NCBI GenBank assembly: GCA_964351495.1
Contig: CAYGOC010000013.1
Coordinates: forward strand, 1 to 60,090
Length of the DNA: 60,090 nucleotides
Direction of reading: 5' to 3'
Origin: CAYGOC01 sp964351495
Lineage (GTDB): Bacteria; Chlamydiota; Chlamydiia; Chlamydiales; SM23-39
Shown here piece after piece: positions 34,649-43,959 of the stretch. A model generated the notes under the pieces. It was not told where the DNA came from. It made no database searches and saw only the letters and a list, made by a program, of their open reading frames with translations. Every line of letters starts with the position of its first letter. Position 1 is the stretch's first letter. A program made the position numbers and the translations under genes.

Positions 34649-35638
34649 CTATCTTTGTAAAAATGACCAATAATCTTGAACTTGAGTTAAAAATGAAGAT
34701 TTTCCCTTATAGAAAGAATCTTCCACAGCATTTAACTGCATTTTAGCTATTCCCAAAGCGGTTATTGCTTTTTTATTCAGAAGATAAAAAAGTTCTTCTG
34801 ATAGGGTTTGAGAAAAAAAGGAACGATCATCTGTATGAATACTCCCTCTAAGCTCTTGAAAAACAAAAATAGGGTGGTCTTCCCTTTTGCTAAGGTTATT
34901 TAAGATCTCGTTACTAGAAGGACAAGCTTCAATATGAATACCTTGCTTTAGAAGCGCTTGTACTGTAGTTAGTTTTTGGATGGCTGTAGCATGTCCTACT
35001 CTTTTGGGTTTTGCTATATTTATAGCATTTAAGAACACCTCTTCAGAGGTGACTTCTCCAGCATGAATTGTTAAAGGAAAACCAGCAGCTTTAAGTTTTT
35101 CAAAAGTGGGGACAAAAAGATCTATATCATAATTAGACTCATCTCCTCCAAGGCTAACTCCTACTACTTCGGAAGGATTTTCTCGAATAAGCCATTCCCC
35201 AATTTCTTCAGCAAAATGAATGGGATGGCTCCTTACGAAATCAATAAGAATTTTGGCTTCAATTAGAGGTTTGAAAAGGTTAATGGCCTCTTTAATTTTT
35301 TTATAGACTTCAATGGGGTTCCCATTGTGATATTTCCAAAATCCTCCAGGAGACCAAGTAAACTCTACGTATTTAATATTTTCTTCTACTAGTTTAGATA
35401 AAAAATCAATAGTTGCCAGATAATACAGTGAAGGGGAAGAGAGTGCTTTATGAATTTCTCGAAAACAGTCTAAAAACAAACGTAAACTTCTATTTTTATT
35501 ACATTTAAAGCTTTCAATTTTTGCTGCAATAAAGGGTTTATGAGTACGCCAAAAAGTTAATGATAAAGACCCCTCTAGATGAACATGGAGCTCAATTTTT
35601 GGAGCTTTGTAAAGTGTTACTAAGTCAAAAACGGACAT
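34649..35638 (-). CDS. Adenosine deaminase family enzyme
   Basis: The start is set at 35638 because GGAGGA lies about 10 bases upstream. A longer frame starts at 35659. The product is 329 residues. Zinc ligands and catalytic residues of the ADA family appear in order: KIELHVHLEGS, GVSLGGDE, TIHAGEV, RVGHATAI, EACPSSN and GSIHTDDRSFF. The family deaminates adenosine, 2'-deoxyadenosine, methylthioadenosine or aminofutalosine. The substrate here is not determined. Its start overlaps the end of the upstream SDR gene by 14 bp. Inside this operon a purine-nucleoside-like intermediate is a reasonable substrate. Confidence 0.9.
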   Translation of the reverse strand: MSVFDLVTLYKAPKIELHVHLEGSLSLTFWRTHKPFIAAKIESFKCNKNRSLRLFLDCFREIHKALSSPSLYYLATIDFLSKLVEENIKYVEFTWSPGGFWKYHNGNPIEVYKKIKEAINLFKPLIEAKILIDFVRSHPIHFAEEIGEWLIRENPSEVVGVSLGGDESNYDIDLFVPTFEKLKAAGFPLTIHAGEVTSEEVFLNAINIAKPKRVGHATAIQKLTTVQALLKQGIHIEACPSSNEILNNLSKREDHPIFVFQELRGSIHTDDRSFFSQTLSEELFYLLNKKAITALGIAKMQLNAVEDSFYKGKSSFLTQVQDYWSFLQR

Positions 35639-36380
35639 GTTTTGAGCTTCCTCCATCAATAATGAGATTATTGCCTGTGATATAGCTAGCTATTGGACTA
35701 GATAAAAAAGTTACTAAATCGGCAACTTCCTCTGGTCTTGCAAAGCGTGATAAAGGTAGAGATTTAAGAGTAGTTTTATATAATTTGGGAGCCTCCGTTT
35801 TCATTTTATCCCAAAAGCCATCCTTAAAGAATACTTCACTAGGACTTACTGCGTTAACGCGGATGCCTTTATAAATTAATTCAGAACTAAGAGAGCCTAC
35901 ATAGCTAATCAGCGCAGCCTTTATAGAAGAGTAAGGCTTATAAGAAGGCACTTTTAAACTAGCCGCTACAGAGGAGATAATCACAATTGATGCATGTTTC
36001 GATTTTTCAAGATGGGGTACTGAAAGGTCAACTGCTTGTACACAGGACATTAAATCCAACTGAAACATTTTTTCCCAATCGTAGGATTGAGCGCTTACAG
36101 TGTATATTAATATATCAATACCTCCTAGGATTTCAGCCGATTTTTCAACCCAAGAGGAAAGCTGCTTTTTATTCAAGGCGTTTAAAGATTTAAAATAGAG
36201 TATTGAGGCTAAAGTTCCTTTTTCCTTTGCTTCTTTTAACGTTGCTTTAATATTTTTGCTTTTTCTGCCACAAATGGAAATCAGAGCCTGTTCACTGGCA
36301 AATCTTAAGGTAATGGCTCTTCCAATTCCTTTAGTGCCCCCGATAATAAGAATCTTTTTTTTCTCTAATTTTAGGTCCAT
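35625..36380 (-). CDS. Short-chain dehydrogenase/reductase
   Basis: A 251-residue classical SDR. The cofactor-binding glycine motif is GGTKGIGRA near residue 15. The catalytic set is Ser in VIISSVAAS and YSSIK (YxxxK). The C-terminal end GNNLIIDGGSS is the usual SDR finish. The residue after strand 2 is basic (CGRKSK), suggesting NADP(H). The NNAG-type motif is replaced by TVSAQ, which is a clear deviation. It is one of three SDRs in the operon and probably oxidises or reduces a hydroxyl of the ring intermediate. Confidence 0.88.
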   Translation of the reverse strand: MDLKLEKKKILIIGGTKGIGRAITLRFASEQALISICGRKSKNIKATLKEAKEKGTLASILYFKSLNALNKKQLSSWVEKSAEILGGIDILIYTVSAQSYDWEKMFQLDLMSCVQAVDLSVPHLEKSKHASIVIISSVAASLKVPSYKPYSSIKAALISYVGSLSSELIYKGIRVNAVSPSEVFFKDGFWDKMKTEAPKLYKTTLKSLPLSRFARPEEVADLVTFLSSPIASYITGNNLIIDGGSSKHVRF

Positions 36381-36400
36381 ATTTTTCTTTTAATTATGCT

Positions 36401-37534
36401 TCAAGCTGCTATTTCAAGAGGTATTAAAGGTTTGGTCCTTTGTATGAGGAAGGAAACTTTTTCAGCTATATCATTAACAAATTTTTTTATGAATTCAATA
36501 TTAATAACCTCAGTTTGTAATCCTCTTAAAAAGTATAAAGTAATTAGCTGAACAGAAATAATTTTAGTTAAAGATTTAATAAGATCTAATTTTAAAAACA
36601 TTGGTTCATTAAAACTATAATGGAGCAAGAACAGTTCAACCGTTTTAGAGTTAAAGTCTCCAGATAGAAAATTAAGAGGGTTTTTAAAGTCAAAAACAAA
36701 CATGTGTAGTATAGCACGTATCACATCTTCTAAAGGATCTCCTAAACAAGAATTATCAAAGTCAATTAAAGCGAAAACACCTTGATGATCAAATAAGAGA
36801 TTATTGTGATGAAAATCCCCATGAATAGGAATGGATAATAATGGATATCCGAAGTCAAAGGTTTTTCTTTTTTCCAAATTAATTAAGGAACTTGCCCAAT
36901 TTAAAAATTCTTTCCAAAAACTCCACAAGGACTCTGAATAATTTGGATACTTTTCTTTCAACTCAATATAGGAATTTGACAGGAGGCATTGAATGTCTTT
37001 AAATAAATCTTTGTTCTTAAAATGAGGAAGTTGTGAATAAGTATCTATTTCATAAGAGAAGGTATGTAACTTTTGTAAGATTTTTGCCATTTGCACTATT
37101 TGATCTGGAGTAGACCTCCAGGGAATAAGTTTATCTTCATATTTTTGTACTGAAAAAAAGTGAGTTAGACCATTTTCTTTTATTTTTAAGTAAGGAATAA
37201 AATTAAAATAAATATAGTCTTTAGTAGGTAGACCTTTTTCTTTGAGGATGGTCTGATATAGGAATTGCTCTTGAAATAGTTTTTCTTCAAAAACAGATAC
37301 GGGGTGTTTTTTTAAAAAAAATAATTTATCAAGAGAGTTTTTATTAGTCAAAATTAGTTGTTCGCAACTAGATGTGTAGCTAGGATTTTCTGAGTTACTC
37401 TGAAAAAAACCATTTTCTTCTAGAATTCTAAAGAGTGACTCTGGTTGCGTCGCTTGAATGGGAAATAATATACAAAAGAAAGCTACAAAAAATAAGAAAT
37501 AACGAAAAGAAAAAAGAGATGAAGTTCTTTGCAT
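36401..37534 (-). CDS. APH-fold small-molecule kinase with a signal peptide
   Basis: A 377-residue protein of the aminoglycoside/choline kinase fold. The catalytic loop is HGDFHHNNLLFD (about 238-249) and the metal-binding motif is ALIDFDNSCLGDPLEDV (about 255-271), both intact. Residues 1-28 form a strong signal peptide (SFRYFLFFVAFFCILFPIQA, cleavage before TQ). Such kinases use ATP, so export is unexpected. The segment may instead anchor the enzyme at the membrane with the kinase in the cytoplasm. Alternatively the true start lies downstream, but no later Met precedes the kinase N lobe. The upstream NDK-like gene ends 4 bp before its start. Confidence 0.82.
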   Translation of the reverse strand: MQRTSSLFSFRYFLFFVAFFCILFPIQATQPESLFRILEENGFFQSNSENPSYTSSCEQLILTNKNSLDKLFFLKKHPVSVFEEKLFQEQFLYQTILKEKGLPTKDYIYFNFIPYLKIKENGLTHFFSVQKYEDKLIPWRSTPDQIVQMAKILQKLHTFSYEIDTYSQLPHFKNKDLFKDIQCLLSNSYIELKEKYPNYSESLWSFWKEFLNWASSLINLEKRKTFDFGYPLLSIPIHGDFHHNNLLFDHQGVFALIDFDNSCLGDPLEDVIRAILHMFVFDFKNPLNFLSGDFNSKTVELFLLHYSFNEPMFLKLDLIKSLTKIISVQLITLYFLRGLQTEVINIEFIKKFVNDIAEKVSFLIQRTKPLIPLEIAA

Positions 37535-37538
37535 GTTT

Positions 37539-38528
37539 TTAAGTTATTTTAACCATTTTTTCTGTTATCTCTTTTATGGCACATAGAGTATTTAAGTTTT
37601 CTGTTTTTTGATAGATCTCTCCTAATTCAAAACCTTCAAATAAGCCACATAAATCTAGCTCACTATACCCTGAAAAAAGGTTTTCAAAATTATATTTCTC
37701 TGATTTGCCAAAAATTGCCTTCAACTGCATGCAAGCTTCTAAAGGTCCAGGAGAGATATGAAAGCCATTATGAGAAATATCAAAGATTTTCGGTTTTAAT
37801 CTTGAGGGGAAATGATAGACAAGGTTTCTTAAAGAAGAAGAAGCAGCTTTTTTAGGATTAATATAGCCTATAGCTTGTTCTCTTAAGTAGTTCCAGCTTT
37901 TTAATGAAGAGCAATTTAAAGCTAAAAAACTAGCTGATTCTGTATTAAAATCTTCTACCATTTTAGGGAAAAAAGCATTTAAAACTAAAAGAGAAGTATC
38001 ATTGACTTTAGTTTCAATTCCATAAACACCAGAGCCAAATTTCTTAGCTCCTATTTGATCATTTAACTCGCGAAGGCTTAAACTACTTTCTCTAGGGTAA
38101 GAGACCAAAAACTGGGCCCCTCCTAAAACTTTTGTGTTGCTTGAAGAGAGAAAGTAATTCAGTTCTTTTTTAGCAGATCTGTGACATTTTATAAGACCAT
38201 TTTGAGAAATTTGATCTAGGATTGGATAAATTTTTTGAATAAGCTGGTTTCTTTTACAAAAACTTCCATTAAAAAAAGCTCCTCTGTGAACTTGAATTTG
38301 GTGATTCGATAAGGTCTCTAAAATAATAGACAACCTTTCTAGCAGGACCTCTTTTTTCATTTTTTCTTCGAAAAGCTCTGGTTTAATCAATATTAAAAAT
38401 TGGTTGAGTTTTTCTGATGGACTAAAAGAAGAAAAAAGGGGAGTTTTTTCAAAAATAGGTAAGGAAGAGGTTTCTGAGTATTTAAGAGCTAGATTGAATA
38501 AGTTTTGAGTAGGTATTTTTATAAGCAT
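37539..38528 (-). CDS. Divergent nucleoside-diphosphate-kinase-like protein
   Basis: A 329-residue protein. Residues 44-51 (FLILIKPE) match the first strand of NDP kinases (xLxxIKPD). Near the C terminus SSSLRNLVYHF followed by HNGFHISPGPLEA (about 253-265) resembles the NDPK region TIRG... and its active-site loop NxxHxSD, with a candidate catalytic His257 but Asp replaced by Pro. A normal NDPK is about 140 residues. Here an insertion of about 170 residues separates the two halves. It may transfer a phosphate to an unusual (pyro)phosphate substrate. Assignment rests on short motifs. Confidence 0.58.
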   Translation of the reverse strand: MLIKIPTQNLFNLALKYSETSSLPIFEKTPLFSSFSPSEKLNQFLILIKPELFEEKMKKEVLLERLSIILETLSNHQIQVHRGAFFNGSFCKRNQLIQKIYPILDQISQNGLIKCHRSAKKELNYFLSSSNTKVLGGAQFLVSYPRESSLSLRELNDQIGAKKFGSGVYGIETKVNDTSLLVLNAFFPKMVEDFNTESASFLALNCSSLKSWNYLREQAIGYINPKKAASSSLRNLVYHFPSRLKPKIFDISHNGFHISPGPLEACMQLKAIFGKSEKYNFENLFSGYSELDLCGLFEGFELGEIYQKTENLNTLCAIKEITEKMVKIT

Positions 38529-38540
38529 ATTGAATATCTC

Positions 38541-39323
38541 TTATTTAGCTGTGTATCCACCATCGACCACCAAGTTTCCTCCTGTCATGAAAGAAGATAG
38601 GTGAGAACATAAATAAAGGATTGAGTTTGCTATTTCAAAAGGTTGGCCTACCCGATGAAGCATATGAGTTCCTCCAATTTTTTCATTTTGGTTGGCTCCA
38701 TTTAGATCTAATCCTGTTTGTTTAAAGATCACTTTAGAATTAGATTCAGTCCAAGTTGTTCCTGGGGAAATAGAGTTTACTCGAATTCCAAAAGGGGCAA
38801 GATCTAAGGCCATGCATCTAGTCATTGAGAGAACTGCACCTTTAACGGCGCTATAGGTTACAAAGCTTTCCTGTGCAATCATAGCAGAAATAGAGCAAAT
38901 ATTTACGATCACTCCACCTTGCTTATTCTTTTTCATAAAGGGAAGGGCATATTTTGCACACAAAGCATATCCTGCAACACCAGTTTTTATCATTTCTATC
39001 CAGTCTTGCATAGTTGCTTCTATGCTTTTCATAATACAGGTGGTAGCACCATTTATAAGAATAGATATGGTTCCATATTTTTCGCCTATTGTATTTATAC
39101 AACGAGAAATGCTTTCTTCTTCTCCTGTAGTTCCTTTAATGAAATAGACATCTCTATTTTTACTTTTCAGTTCTTTCTCTAAGTTTTTGCCATTTATTTC
39201 ATCAATATCAATGATACCAACTTTAGCTCCTGCTTCTGCTAAGAGTTTTACAGTCGCAAGCCCAATGCCTGCTGCTCCTCCAGTTACAATAGCAACTTCA
39301 TTTTCAAGATTAATATGGATCAC
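38541..39323 (-). CDS. Short-chain dehydrogenase/reductase
   Basis: A 260-residue classical SDR. The cofactor motif is VTGGAAGIGLATVKLLAE. An aspartate at the end of strand 2 (GIIDIDE) predicts NAD(H). The NNAG position reads INGATT. The catalytic Ser is in NICSISAMI, and the Tyr-Lys pair is YSAVK. The C-terminal GGNLVVDGGY is the usual SDR end. Its start overlaps the GMC oxidoreductase stop in an ATGA junction. NAD preference suggests an oxidative step on a polyol. Confidence 0.92.
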   Translation of the reverse strand: MIHINLENEVAIVTGGAAGIGLATVKLLAEAGAKVGIIDIDEINGKNLEKELKSKNRDVYFIKGTTGEEESISRCINTIGEKYGTISILINGATTCIMKSIEATMQDWIEMIKTGVAGYALCAKYALPFMKKNKQGGVIVNICSISAMIAQESFVTYSAVKGAVLSMTRCMALDLAPFGIRVNSISPGTTWTESNSKVIFKQTGLDLNGANQNEKIGGTHMLHRVGQPFEIANSILYLCSHLSSFMTGGNLVVDGGYTAK

Positions 39324-40831
39324 AAAATTATCCTTTCAGCCGTTTCACCAAAAATAGGTGGAAGATTTTCTTTAGTTTTTGGGGAAAGTAGGGACTCTAA
39401 ATGAGCAGCAAGCCTAAAGGCTAGAGCTACTATTGTGAAAGTGGGGTTTCCCGAACCCCCAGTTGGGAAGCACCCAGATCCTGTTAAATAGAGGTTTTCA
39501 GTATCAAATACTTTGCAGTTAGCGTCAGCAACTCCATATTCTGGAGAATTAGAAAGTCTAGTGGTGCCTATGGGGTGGTTCCCTGGAACAATTTGCCCCA
39601 AATCATTCCAAGAAAAAGGAAATTCATTGAAATCTGGAAAAAGGCAATCCCGCAACATTGTTTTTTGCTGCATATATTCGATCGGTTTTATAATTGAATT
39701 AATAATGGTTCTCTTATCTTTCTCTTTGATATGGGGATCTATGATTAAACGGGGCCTACCAAAAAGGTCGAAGCTATTTTCAGATATTCGAATTTGACTT
39801 TTTAAATTAGGATCTTGTTCACAGCAGATATTAAGTGTAAACTTTCCCTCTTCTTTACTCCCAAAAATAATTCGGAAGCTATTTATATTTTCAGATTTTT
39901 CTAGCTCAGGAGAGGAAACCAGAGAGGGAAGCCATCCTGTTCCATTTTCCAGGGAATGGGGATTATCAGTAAAGTACAAGTCTTTAAGATTTTTTTGGGT
40001 GTTTTTAAGAGAAAATTTGGCTCCTTCCCATAGATAGAAGTGTTCCATAAAGTTCTTCCCCACTTGAGAATTTTTATTGCCAAGATCTTCAATTAGCAGC
40101 TGTCTTGTATTTTCAAGAGTCCCCATTCCAAATACAAAAACCCGGCTTTTGATTTTTATTTTTTTGTGGGGGAGATTATCTTGAATTGAATTAAAAAGAG
40201 CGTGGGTAAGCTCTTTTTTTCCCTTTGAATCAGTTTTTTCAAAGCCAACAAAAGTAGCATTTCGAATAACTTGGACGTTTTTTGAGTGGGAAATACTAGT
40301 AGATAAGAGATGGTGGGGGCGAACAGGGTGAAATTGGATATATCTTGTATTAAAAAGGGGGGCTCCGAATGGGGGCAATATTGACTTATTGTCATATGAA
40401 AAAGACCCAAGCCCTAAAAAAGATTGAGCCAGATGATAATAAGGAAGTAACTCTTCATCTCTAAAAGGCCATTGAAATTTTGGATGCTTGTAAAAGTCTC
40501 TTTTTTCAAAGGGCCAGGACCATCCGCTCCAAATATTTGCCGTCCCTCCATAACTTAAGGCACGAGAAGTTTGAGAATAGTGGGGACATGCTTTTTTTAT
40601 CCATCCTTTAGAAAATCCAGCATATAACTGGTGAGGATCTTTTGGAGCTGAAATCCCATAGGCATATGCATTAATTTTTCCATGCCAATGCTCCGAACTT
40701 TCGAAAAGAGTTACTTTTTTATCAATGCCTTTTTCTAAAAAATAGGCCGCAATTGATAAACCAGCAAAGCCAGACCCAATGATACAAATATCTGCATCCA
40801 TTTCTTTAAAATCATCTAGAAAGTGAAACAT
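39320..40831 (-). CDS. GMC-family FAD oxidoreductase
   Basis: A 503-residue flavoprotein. The N-terminal dinucleotide-binding motif is DICIIGSGFAGLSIAAYF. The second FAD-contacting region contains YGGTANIWSGWSWPF. The C-terminal GMC block is complete: a histidine in GNHPIGTTRLS, then LYLTGSGCFPTGGSGNPTFT with the terminal catalytic Asn-Pro. AAAGGAACGC precedes the ATG at 40831, inside the end of the transketolase gene. GMC enzymes oxidise sugar or polyol hydroxyls to ketones. Within this operon a cyclitol is the natural candidate substrate. Confidence 0.92.
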   Translation of the reverse strand: MFHFLDDFKEMDADICIIGSGFAGLSIAAYFLEKGIDKKVTLFESSEHWHGKINAYAYGISAPKDPHQLYAGFSKGWIKKACPHYSQTSRALSYGGTANIWSGWSWPFEKRDFYKHPKFQWPFRDEELLPYYHLAQSFLGLGSFSYDNKSILPPFGAPLFNTRYIQFHPVRPHHLLSTSISHSKNVQVIRNATFVGFEKTDSKGKKELTHALFNSIQDNLPHKKIKIKSRVFVFGMGTLENTRQLLIEDLGNKNSQVGKNFMEHFYLWEGAKFSLKNTQKNLKDLYFTDNPHSLENGTGWLPSLVSSPELEKSENINSFRIIFGSKEEGKFTLNICCEQDPNLKSQIRISENSFDLFGRPRLIIDPHIKEKDKRTIINSIIKPIEYMQQKTMLRDCLFPDFNEFPFSWNDLGQIVPGNHPIGTTRLSNSPEYGVADANCKVFDTENLYLTGSGCFPTGGSGNPTFTIVALAFRLAAHLESLLSPKTKENLPPIFGETAERIIL

Positions 40832-41768
40832 GCGTTCCTTTAGATAAGCAGTTATTCTTAATAAATTGTGCTATACTATAGGCATCGAGGTGATATTTAC
40901 CTAAAAGCTCAGATTGAGTTCCATATCCATGTAAAATCTCATCAGGTAGTCCGAGGTGATGAAAATTGGTATTGCTCTTTCGCAAAGAGGGATTTCTAAA
41001 AAGTATTTCTGCCACAGCTGTTCCTAATCCTCCTATAATACTATGCTCTTCTAACACAATTGCATGTTCTATACCAAAGAGAGCTTCTATGATTATCCTT
41101 TCAGCAAGGGGTTTAATTGTATGAATATGAAGAACCTTGACGTTGAATTCTTCTGGAAGCATTTTAGCCGCTTGTAAGGCTCTTTGTGTCATTGTTCCAC
41201 AGGAGATGATCAAAATAGAGCCTTCTGTTGTAGTTATAACAGGGATTCCTACTTCAAATTCTTGTCGTTTATTAAATACAGGCTCGTCTTCTCCTTTCCC
41301 CATTCTAAGATACAAAGGATCTTTCCAATTCAAAGATTGTTCTAAAAGAGAACAGGAATCAAATTCGTCACAGGGAGCAAGGAGAGTCATATTAGGTATA
41401 GAGCGGAGAATAGCAAAATCATCTACAGCCCAGTGTGTTGGTCCTAAGGGAGCGTAGGCTACGCCTCCTCCAAATCCAATTAACCTGATAGGCAATCGGT
41501 GTAACCCAGCATCAATAATGATTTGCTCAAGGCATCTTCGGGTTAAAAAACTAGAAATTGTTACTATATAAGGAACAAACCCCTCAAAACACAGACCTGC
41601 AGCAAGCCCAATAATATTTTGTTCACAAATCCCTTCCATATAATACCTTTCAGGGAATTCTTCTTTTAACCTTTTTAAGGTATTACAACCAAGATCTGAG
41701 CCAATAAAAACTACCCTCTTGTCTATTTTTGCCAAGTCATAAATTTTTTCGATTACAGCCTCTCTCAT
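40812..41768 (-). CDS. Transketolase, C-terminal (pyrimidine-binding) subunit
   Basis: A 318-residue protein equal to domains 2 and 3 of transketolase/DXS-type enzymes. The glutamate that activates thiamine diphosphate lies in YYMEGICEQNIIGLAAGLCF. The SSFLTRRCLEQI and GGVAYAPLGPTHWAVDD segments are characteristic of two-subunit transketolases. It is encoded 9 bp after the N-terminal subunit, and together they rebuild one enzyme. The split form is common in specialised-metabolism clusters and in archaea. Its end overlaps the GMC gene by 20 bp. Confidence 0.93.
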   Translation of the reverse strand: MREAVIEKIYDLAKIDKRVVFIGSDLGCNTLKRLKEEFPERYYMEGICEQNIIGLAAGLCFEGFVPYIVTISSFLTRRCLEQIIIDAGLHRLPIRLIGFGGGVAYAPLGPTHWAVDDFAILRSIPNMTLLAPCDEFDSCSLLEQSLNWKDPLYLRMGKGEDEPVFNKRQEFEVGIPVITTTEGSILIISCGTMTQRALQAAKMLPEEFNVKVLHIHTIKPLAERIIIEALFGIEHAIVLEEHSIIGGLGTAVAEILFRNPSLRKSNTNFHHLGLPDEILHGYGTQSELLGKYHLDAYSIAQFIKNNCLSKGTHVSLSR

Positions 41769-41777
41769 AAAAATCTC

Positions 41778-42614
41778 TTAAGCTAACGGGTATTTTTCTA
41801 AATTTTGATACAATTCTTCAATTTCACCTTCTTCAAAAGAATGCTTGTAATGCCAATGAGGGTTATCTTCGACAAACTCTACACCTTTGCCCTTGACTGT
41901 ATTACAAATAATTGCAGAAGGAGCCCTAAAAGAAAAGGGTGCTCTCGCACAGATATTTTGTAGCTCCCTTACACAGTGACCATTGACTTCTTCTACCACA
42001 AATCCAAAAGATTGTAATTTGAGCCCTAAAGGAGCTATTGGGGTAACCAAGCTAGAAGGGCCATTACACTGTTGTTGGTTAAAGTCAATCATTAAAAGGA
42101 GGTTATCTAGCTTATGTTTGGCAATACTCATGAAAGCTTCCCAATTTGAACCTTCATTTAATTCGCCGTCTCCAACTAATACAATAATTCGATGATTTTT
42201 TTTCTTTATTCTAGCTGCAAGAGCCATCCCTAATGCTATAGAAAGACCATGGCCTAAAGAGCCTGTTGATGCTTCTATTCCAGGTGTTCTAGCCTTTTCG
42301 GGATGGCCTCCAAGATGACTATTCAGCTTACAAAAACTTGTTAGATCATTTATGGGAAAAAATCCTTTATCCGCTAAAAGAACATATAAAGCTAAACATC
42401 CATGTCCTTTACTGAGGATAAGACGATCTCGAGAGTCGAGAGTAGGATTTTTAGAGTTATAAACTAAGTAATGGTCATATAAAGTCCTTAAAATTTCTAC
42501 CAAAGAAAAAGAAGGACCTACATGACCTTTCCCCGCCCATTTCAAGGCATCAATAATTAGTTTTCTTAGATATTTTGACCTAGAGTCTAACCCAATACTT
42601 TTACACTTTATCAT
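41778..42614 (-). CDS. Transketolase, N-terminal (diphosphate-binding) subunit
   Basis: The start is placed at the ATG at 42614 (MIKCKSIGLDSRSKYL) because the longer reading to 42674 adds a non-homologous leader lying inside the Nudix gene. The product is 278 residues. ThDP-binding features are KWAGKGHVGPSFSLVEIL, ILSKGHGCLALYVLL, GSLGHGLSIALGMALA and the GDGELNEGSNWEAF magnesium motif. Together with the next gene it should transfer two-carbon units between sugar phosphates, which can provide or rearrange the sugar precursor of the pathway. Confidence 0.93.
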   Translation of the reverse strand: MIKCKSIGLDSRSKYLRKLIIDALKWAGKGHVGPSFSLVEILRTLYDHYLVYNSKNPTLDSRDRLILSKGHGCLALYVLLADKGFFPINDLTSFCKLNSHLGGHPEKARTPGIEASTGSLGHGLSIALGMALAARIKKKNHRIIVLVGDGELNEGSNWEAFMSIAKHKLDNLLLMIDFNQQQCNGPSSLVTPIAPLGLKLQSFGFVVEEVNGHCVRELQNICARAPFSFRAPSAIICNTVKGKGVEFVEDNPHWHYKHSFEEGEIEELYQNLEKYPLA

Positions 42615-43146
42615 ATAAGCCTTCTGGAGCAGAAAGATCAATCCCTTCTTGAAGAGAATAATCTCCTGCAACAATTTTAGATAAAAGGTCGGGTAATCCT
42701 TTAGGTATAAAAAACTCGTTAGAGCTCTTTAGTTCATTCAAAGAAAACCATTTATGTCTTTTAATAACGGCAGCTTCTTTTTCCTCTCTCCCATCTACTC
42801 CAATTTCTTTTGAAGTAGCCTTTACTAAAAAAAAATTGTCTATTAGATGCGTGAGTTTTCCTCCCCATGTAAGATCGCATTCACCAGACCAGATCTTATC
42901 TATAAAAACTACCTGGTTTTCTTTTAGTCCCGTCTCTTCTTCTAACTCTCTCATTAAAGCTTGTTTTTCATTTTCTCCTTCTTCAACTTTTCCCCCAGGA
43001 GTGACCCAAAAAGGTTTTTTTCTGCCTTTCCCAGGCTCTACGACGTTTGGATCATCGATATGAAAGAGTAAAATAGATTTAGATTCTTCGTGAAATAAAA
43101 CAGCTCTTGCTGTAACTCTTTGTGCTATAGCACTCATAAAAAACAA
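42601..43146 (-). CDS. Nudix hydrolase of the biosynthetic operon
   Basis: A 181-residue Nudix protein. The box begins GGKVEEGENEKQALM and continues RELEEETGL with all metal-binding glutamates. The flanking KKPFWVTPGGK is close to MutT/ADP-ribose pyrophosphatase-type members. It overlaps the start of the transketolase subunit by 14 bp and follows the SDR by 30 bp. In the pathway it may remove pyrophosphate or phosphate from a nucleotide-like intermediate, or clean up dead-end nucleotides. It resembles the backbone Nudix gene at 23.5 kb only in general features. Confidence 0.9.
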   Translation of the reverse strand: MFFMSAIAQRVTARAVLFHEESKSILLFHIDDPNVVEPGKGRKKPFWVTPGGKVEEGENEKQALMRELEEETGLKENQVVFIDKIWSGECDLTWGGKLTHLIDNFFLVKATSKEIGVDGREEKEAAVIKRHKWFSLNELKSSNEFFIPKGLPDLLSKIVAGDYSLQEGIDLSAPEGLYDKV

Positions 43147-43176
43147 CTCCTTTTATGTTTTATTCTATCAATGACT

Positions 43177-43947
43177 CTATGAACAAACACCAACTGTAGG
43201 TTCTTGCCAGTCAAATATTTTCCCATCCCTTAGAAGGTGGCCTGATAAGGCACCTTTTTTTAGTAAGGCAGCTTTAGTTATCCCTCTAGCTCCTTCAACG
43301 ACATTTCTGATAGCTTTAGCCCCTCCCATATCAGTTTGTACCCACCCAGGGCAGACGGCATTAATTAAGATGTCTCCCAACCCTTTACAAGTGTCTGAAG
43401 CAATCTTAGTAAAAGAAATCAAAGATGCTTTTGAAATTCTATAATAGGGAGAAAATTTATTCAGTTCTATGAATCTCCCCATGCCACTTGCTACATTCAC
43501 AATTCGCCCATACTCATTCTTTATCATTCCAGGTAAGAAAACTTGGGTTAATCGGATGGCTCCTAATAGATTCGTTTCCAAGGTTTTCCTTAAAATTTCT
43601 ACTGGAATATCCAAAAAATTAGGGAGCCCCAGATTTCTTGGATTTTCTAGATAAACCCCCGCATTATTAATGAGAATAGAAATGTGAAAAAGGTTTCTTT
43701 CTTTCAAGTCTTCCTGAAGTTTTTGAAGACTTTCTTCAGAAGTTACATCTAATTGCATAGGCATTAACCTATCTAGAAACTTCTTACCTTCTGATTTTAA
43801 GAGCTCTTCACAAGCTTCTTCTGCCTTAGCTAAATTCCTTGCGGTCATGATAACAAAACAACCTGAATTAAGTAGTTGCCGAGAAACTTCCTTACCTAAA
43901 CCTCTATTTGCTCCTGAAATTAGAGTTATTCTCATTTTTTCTCCCAA
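43177..43947 (-). CDS. Short-chain dehydrogenase/reductase, carbonyl-reductase-like
   Basis: A 256-residue SDR. The cofactor motif is SGANRGLGKEVSRQLL. An arginine after strand 2 (MTARN) suggests NADP(H). ILINNAGVYLENP has the intact NNAG. The catalytic Ser is in VNVASGMG, followed by YRISK, then VCPGWVQTDMGG, as in carbonyl reductases. It starts 12 bp after the cyclase gene, so it is probably the first tailoring step, reducing a ketone formed on the ring. Confidence 0.92.
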   Translation of the reverse strand: MGEKMRITLISGANRGLGKEVSRQLLNSGCFVIMTARNLAKAEEACEELLKSEGKKFLDRLMPMQLDVTSEESLQKLQEDLKERNLFHISILINNAGVYLENPRNLGLPNFLDIPVEILRKTLETNLLGAIRLTQVFLPGMIKNEYGRIVNVASGMGRFIELNKFSPYYRISKASLISFTKIASDTCKGLGDILINAVCPGWVQTDMGGAKAIRNVVEGARGITKAALLKKGALSGHLLRDGKIFDWQEPTVGVCS

Positions 43948-43959
43948 GAATTTTGAGGT

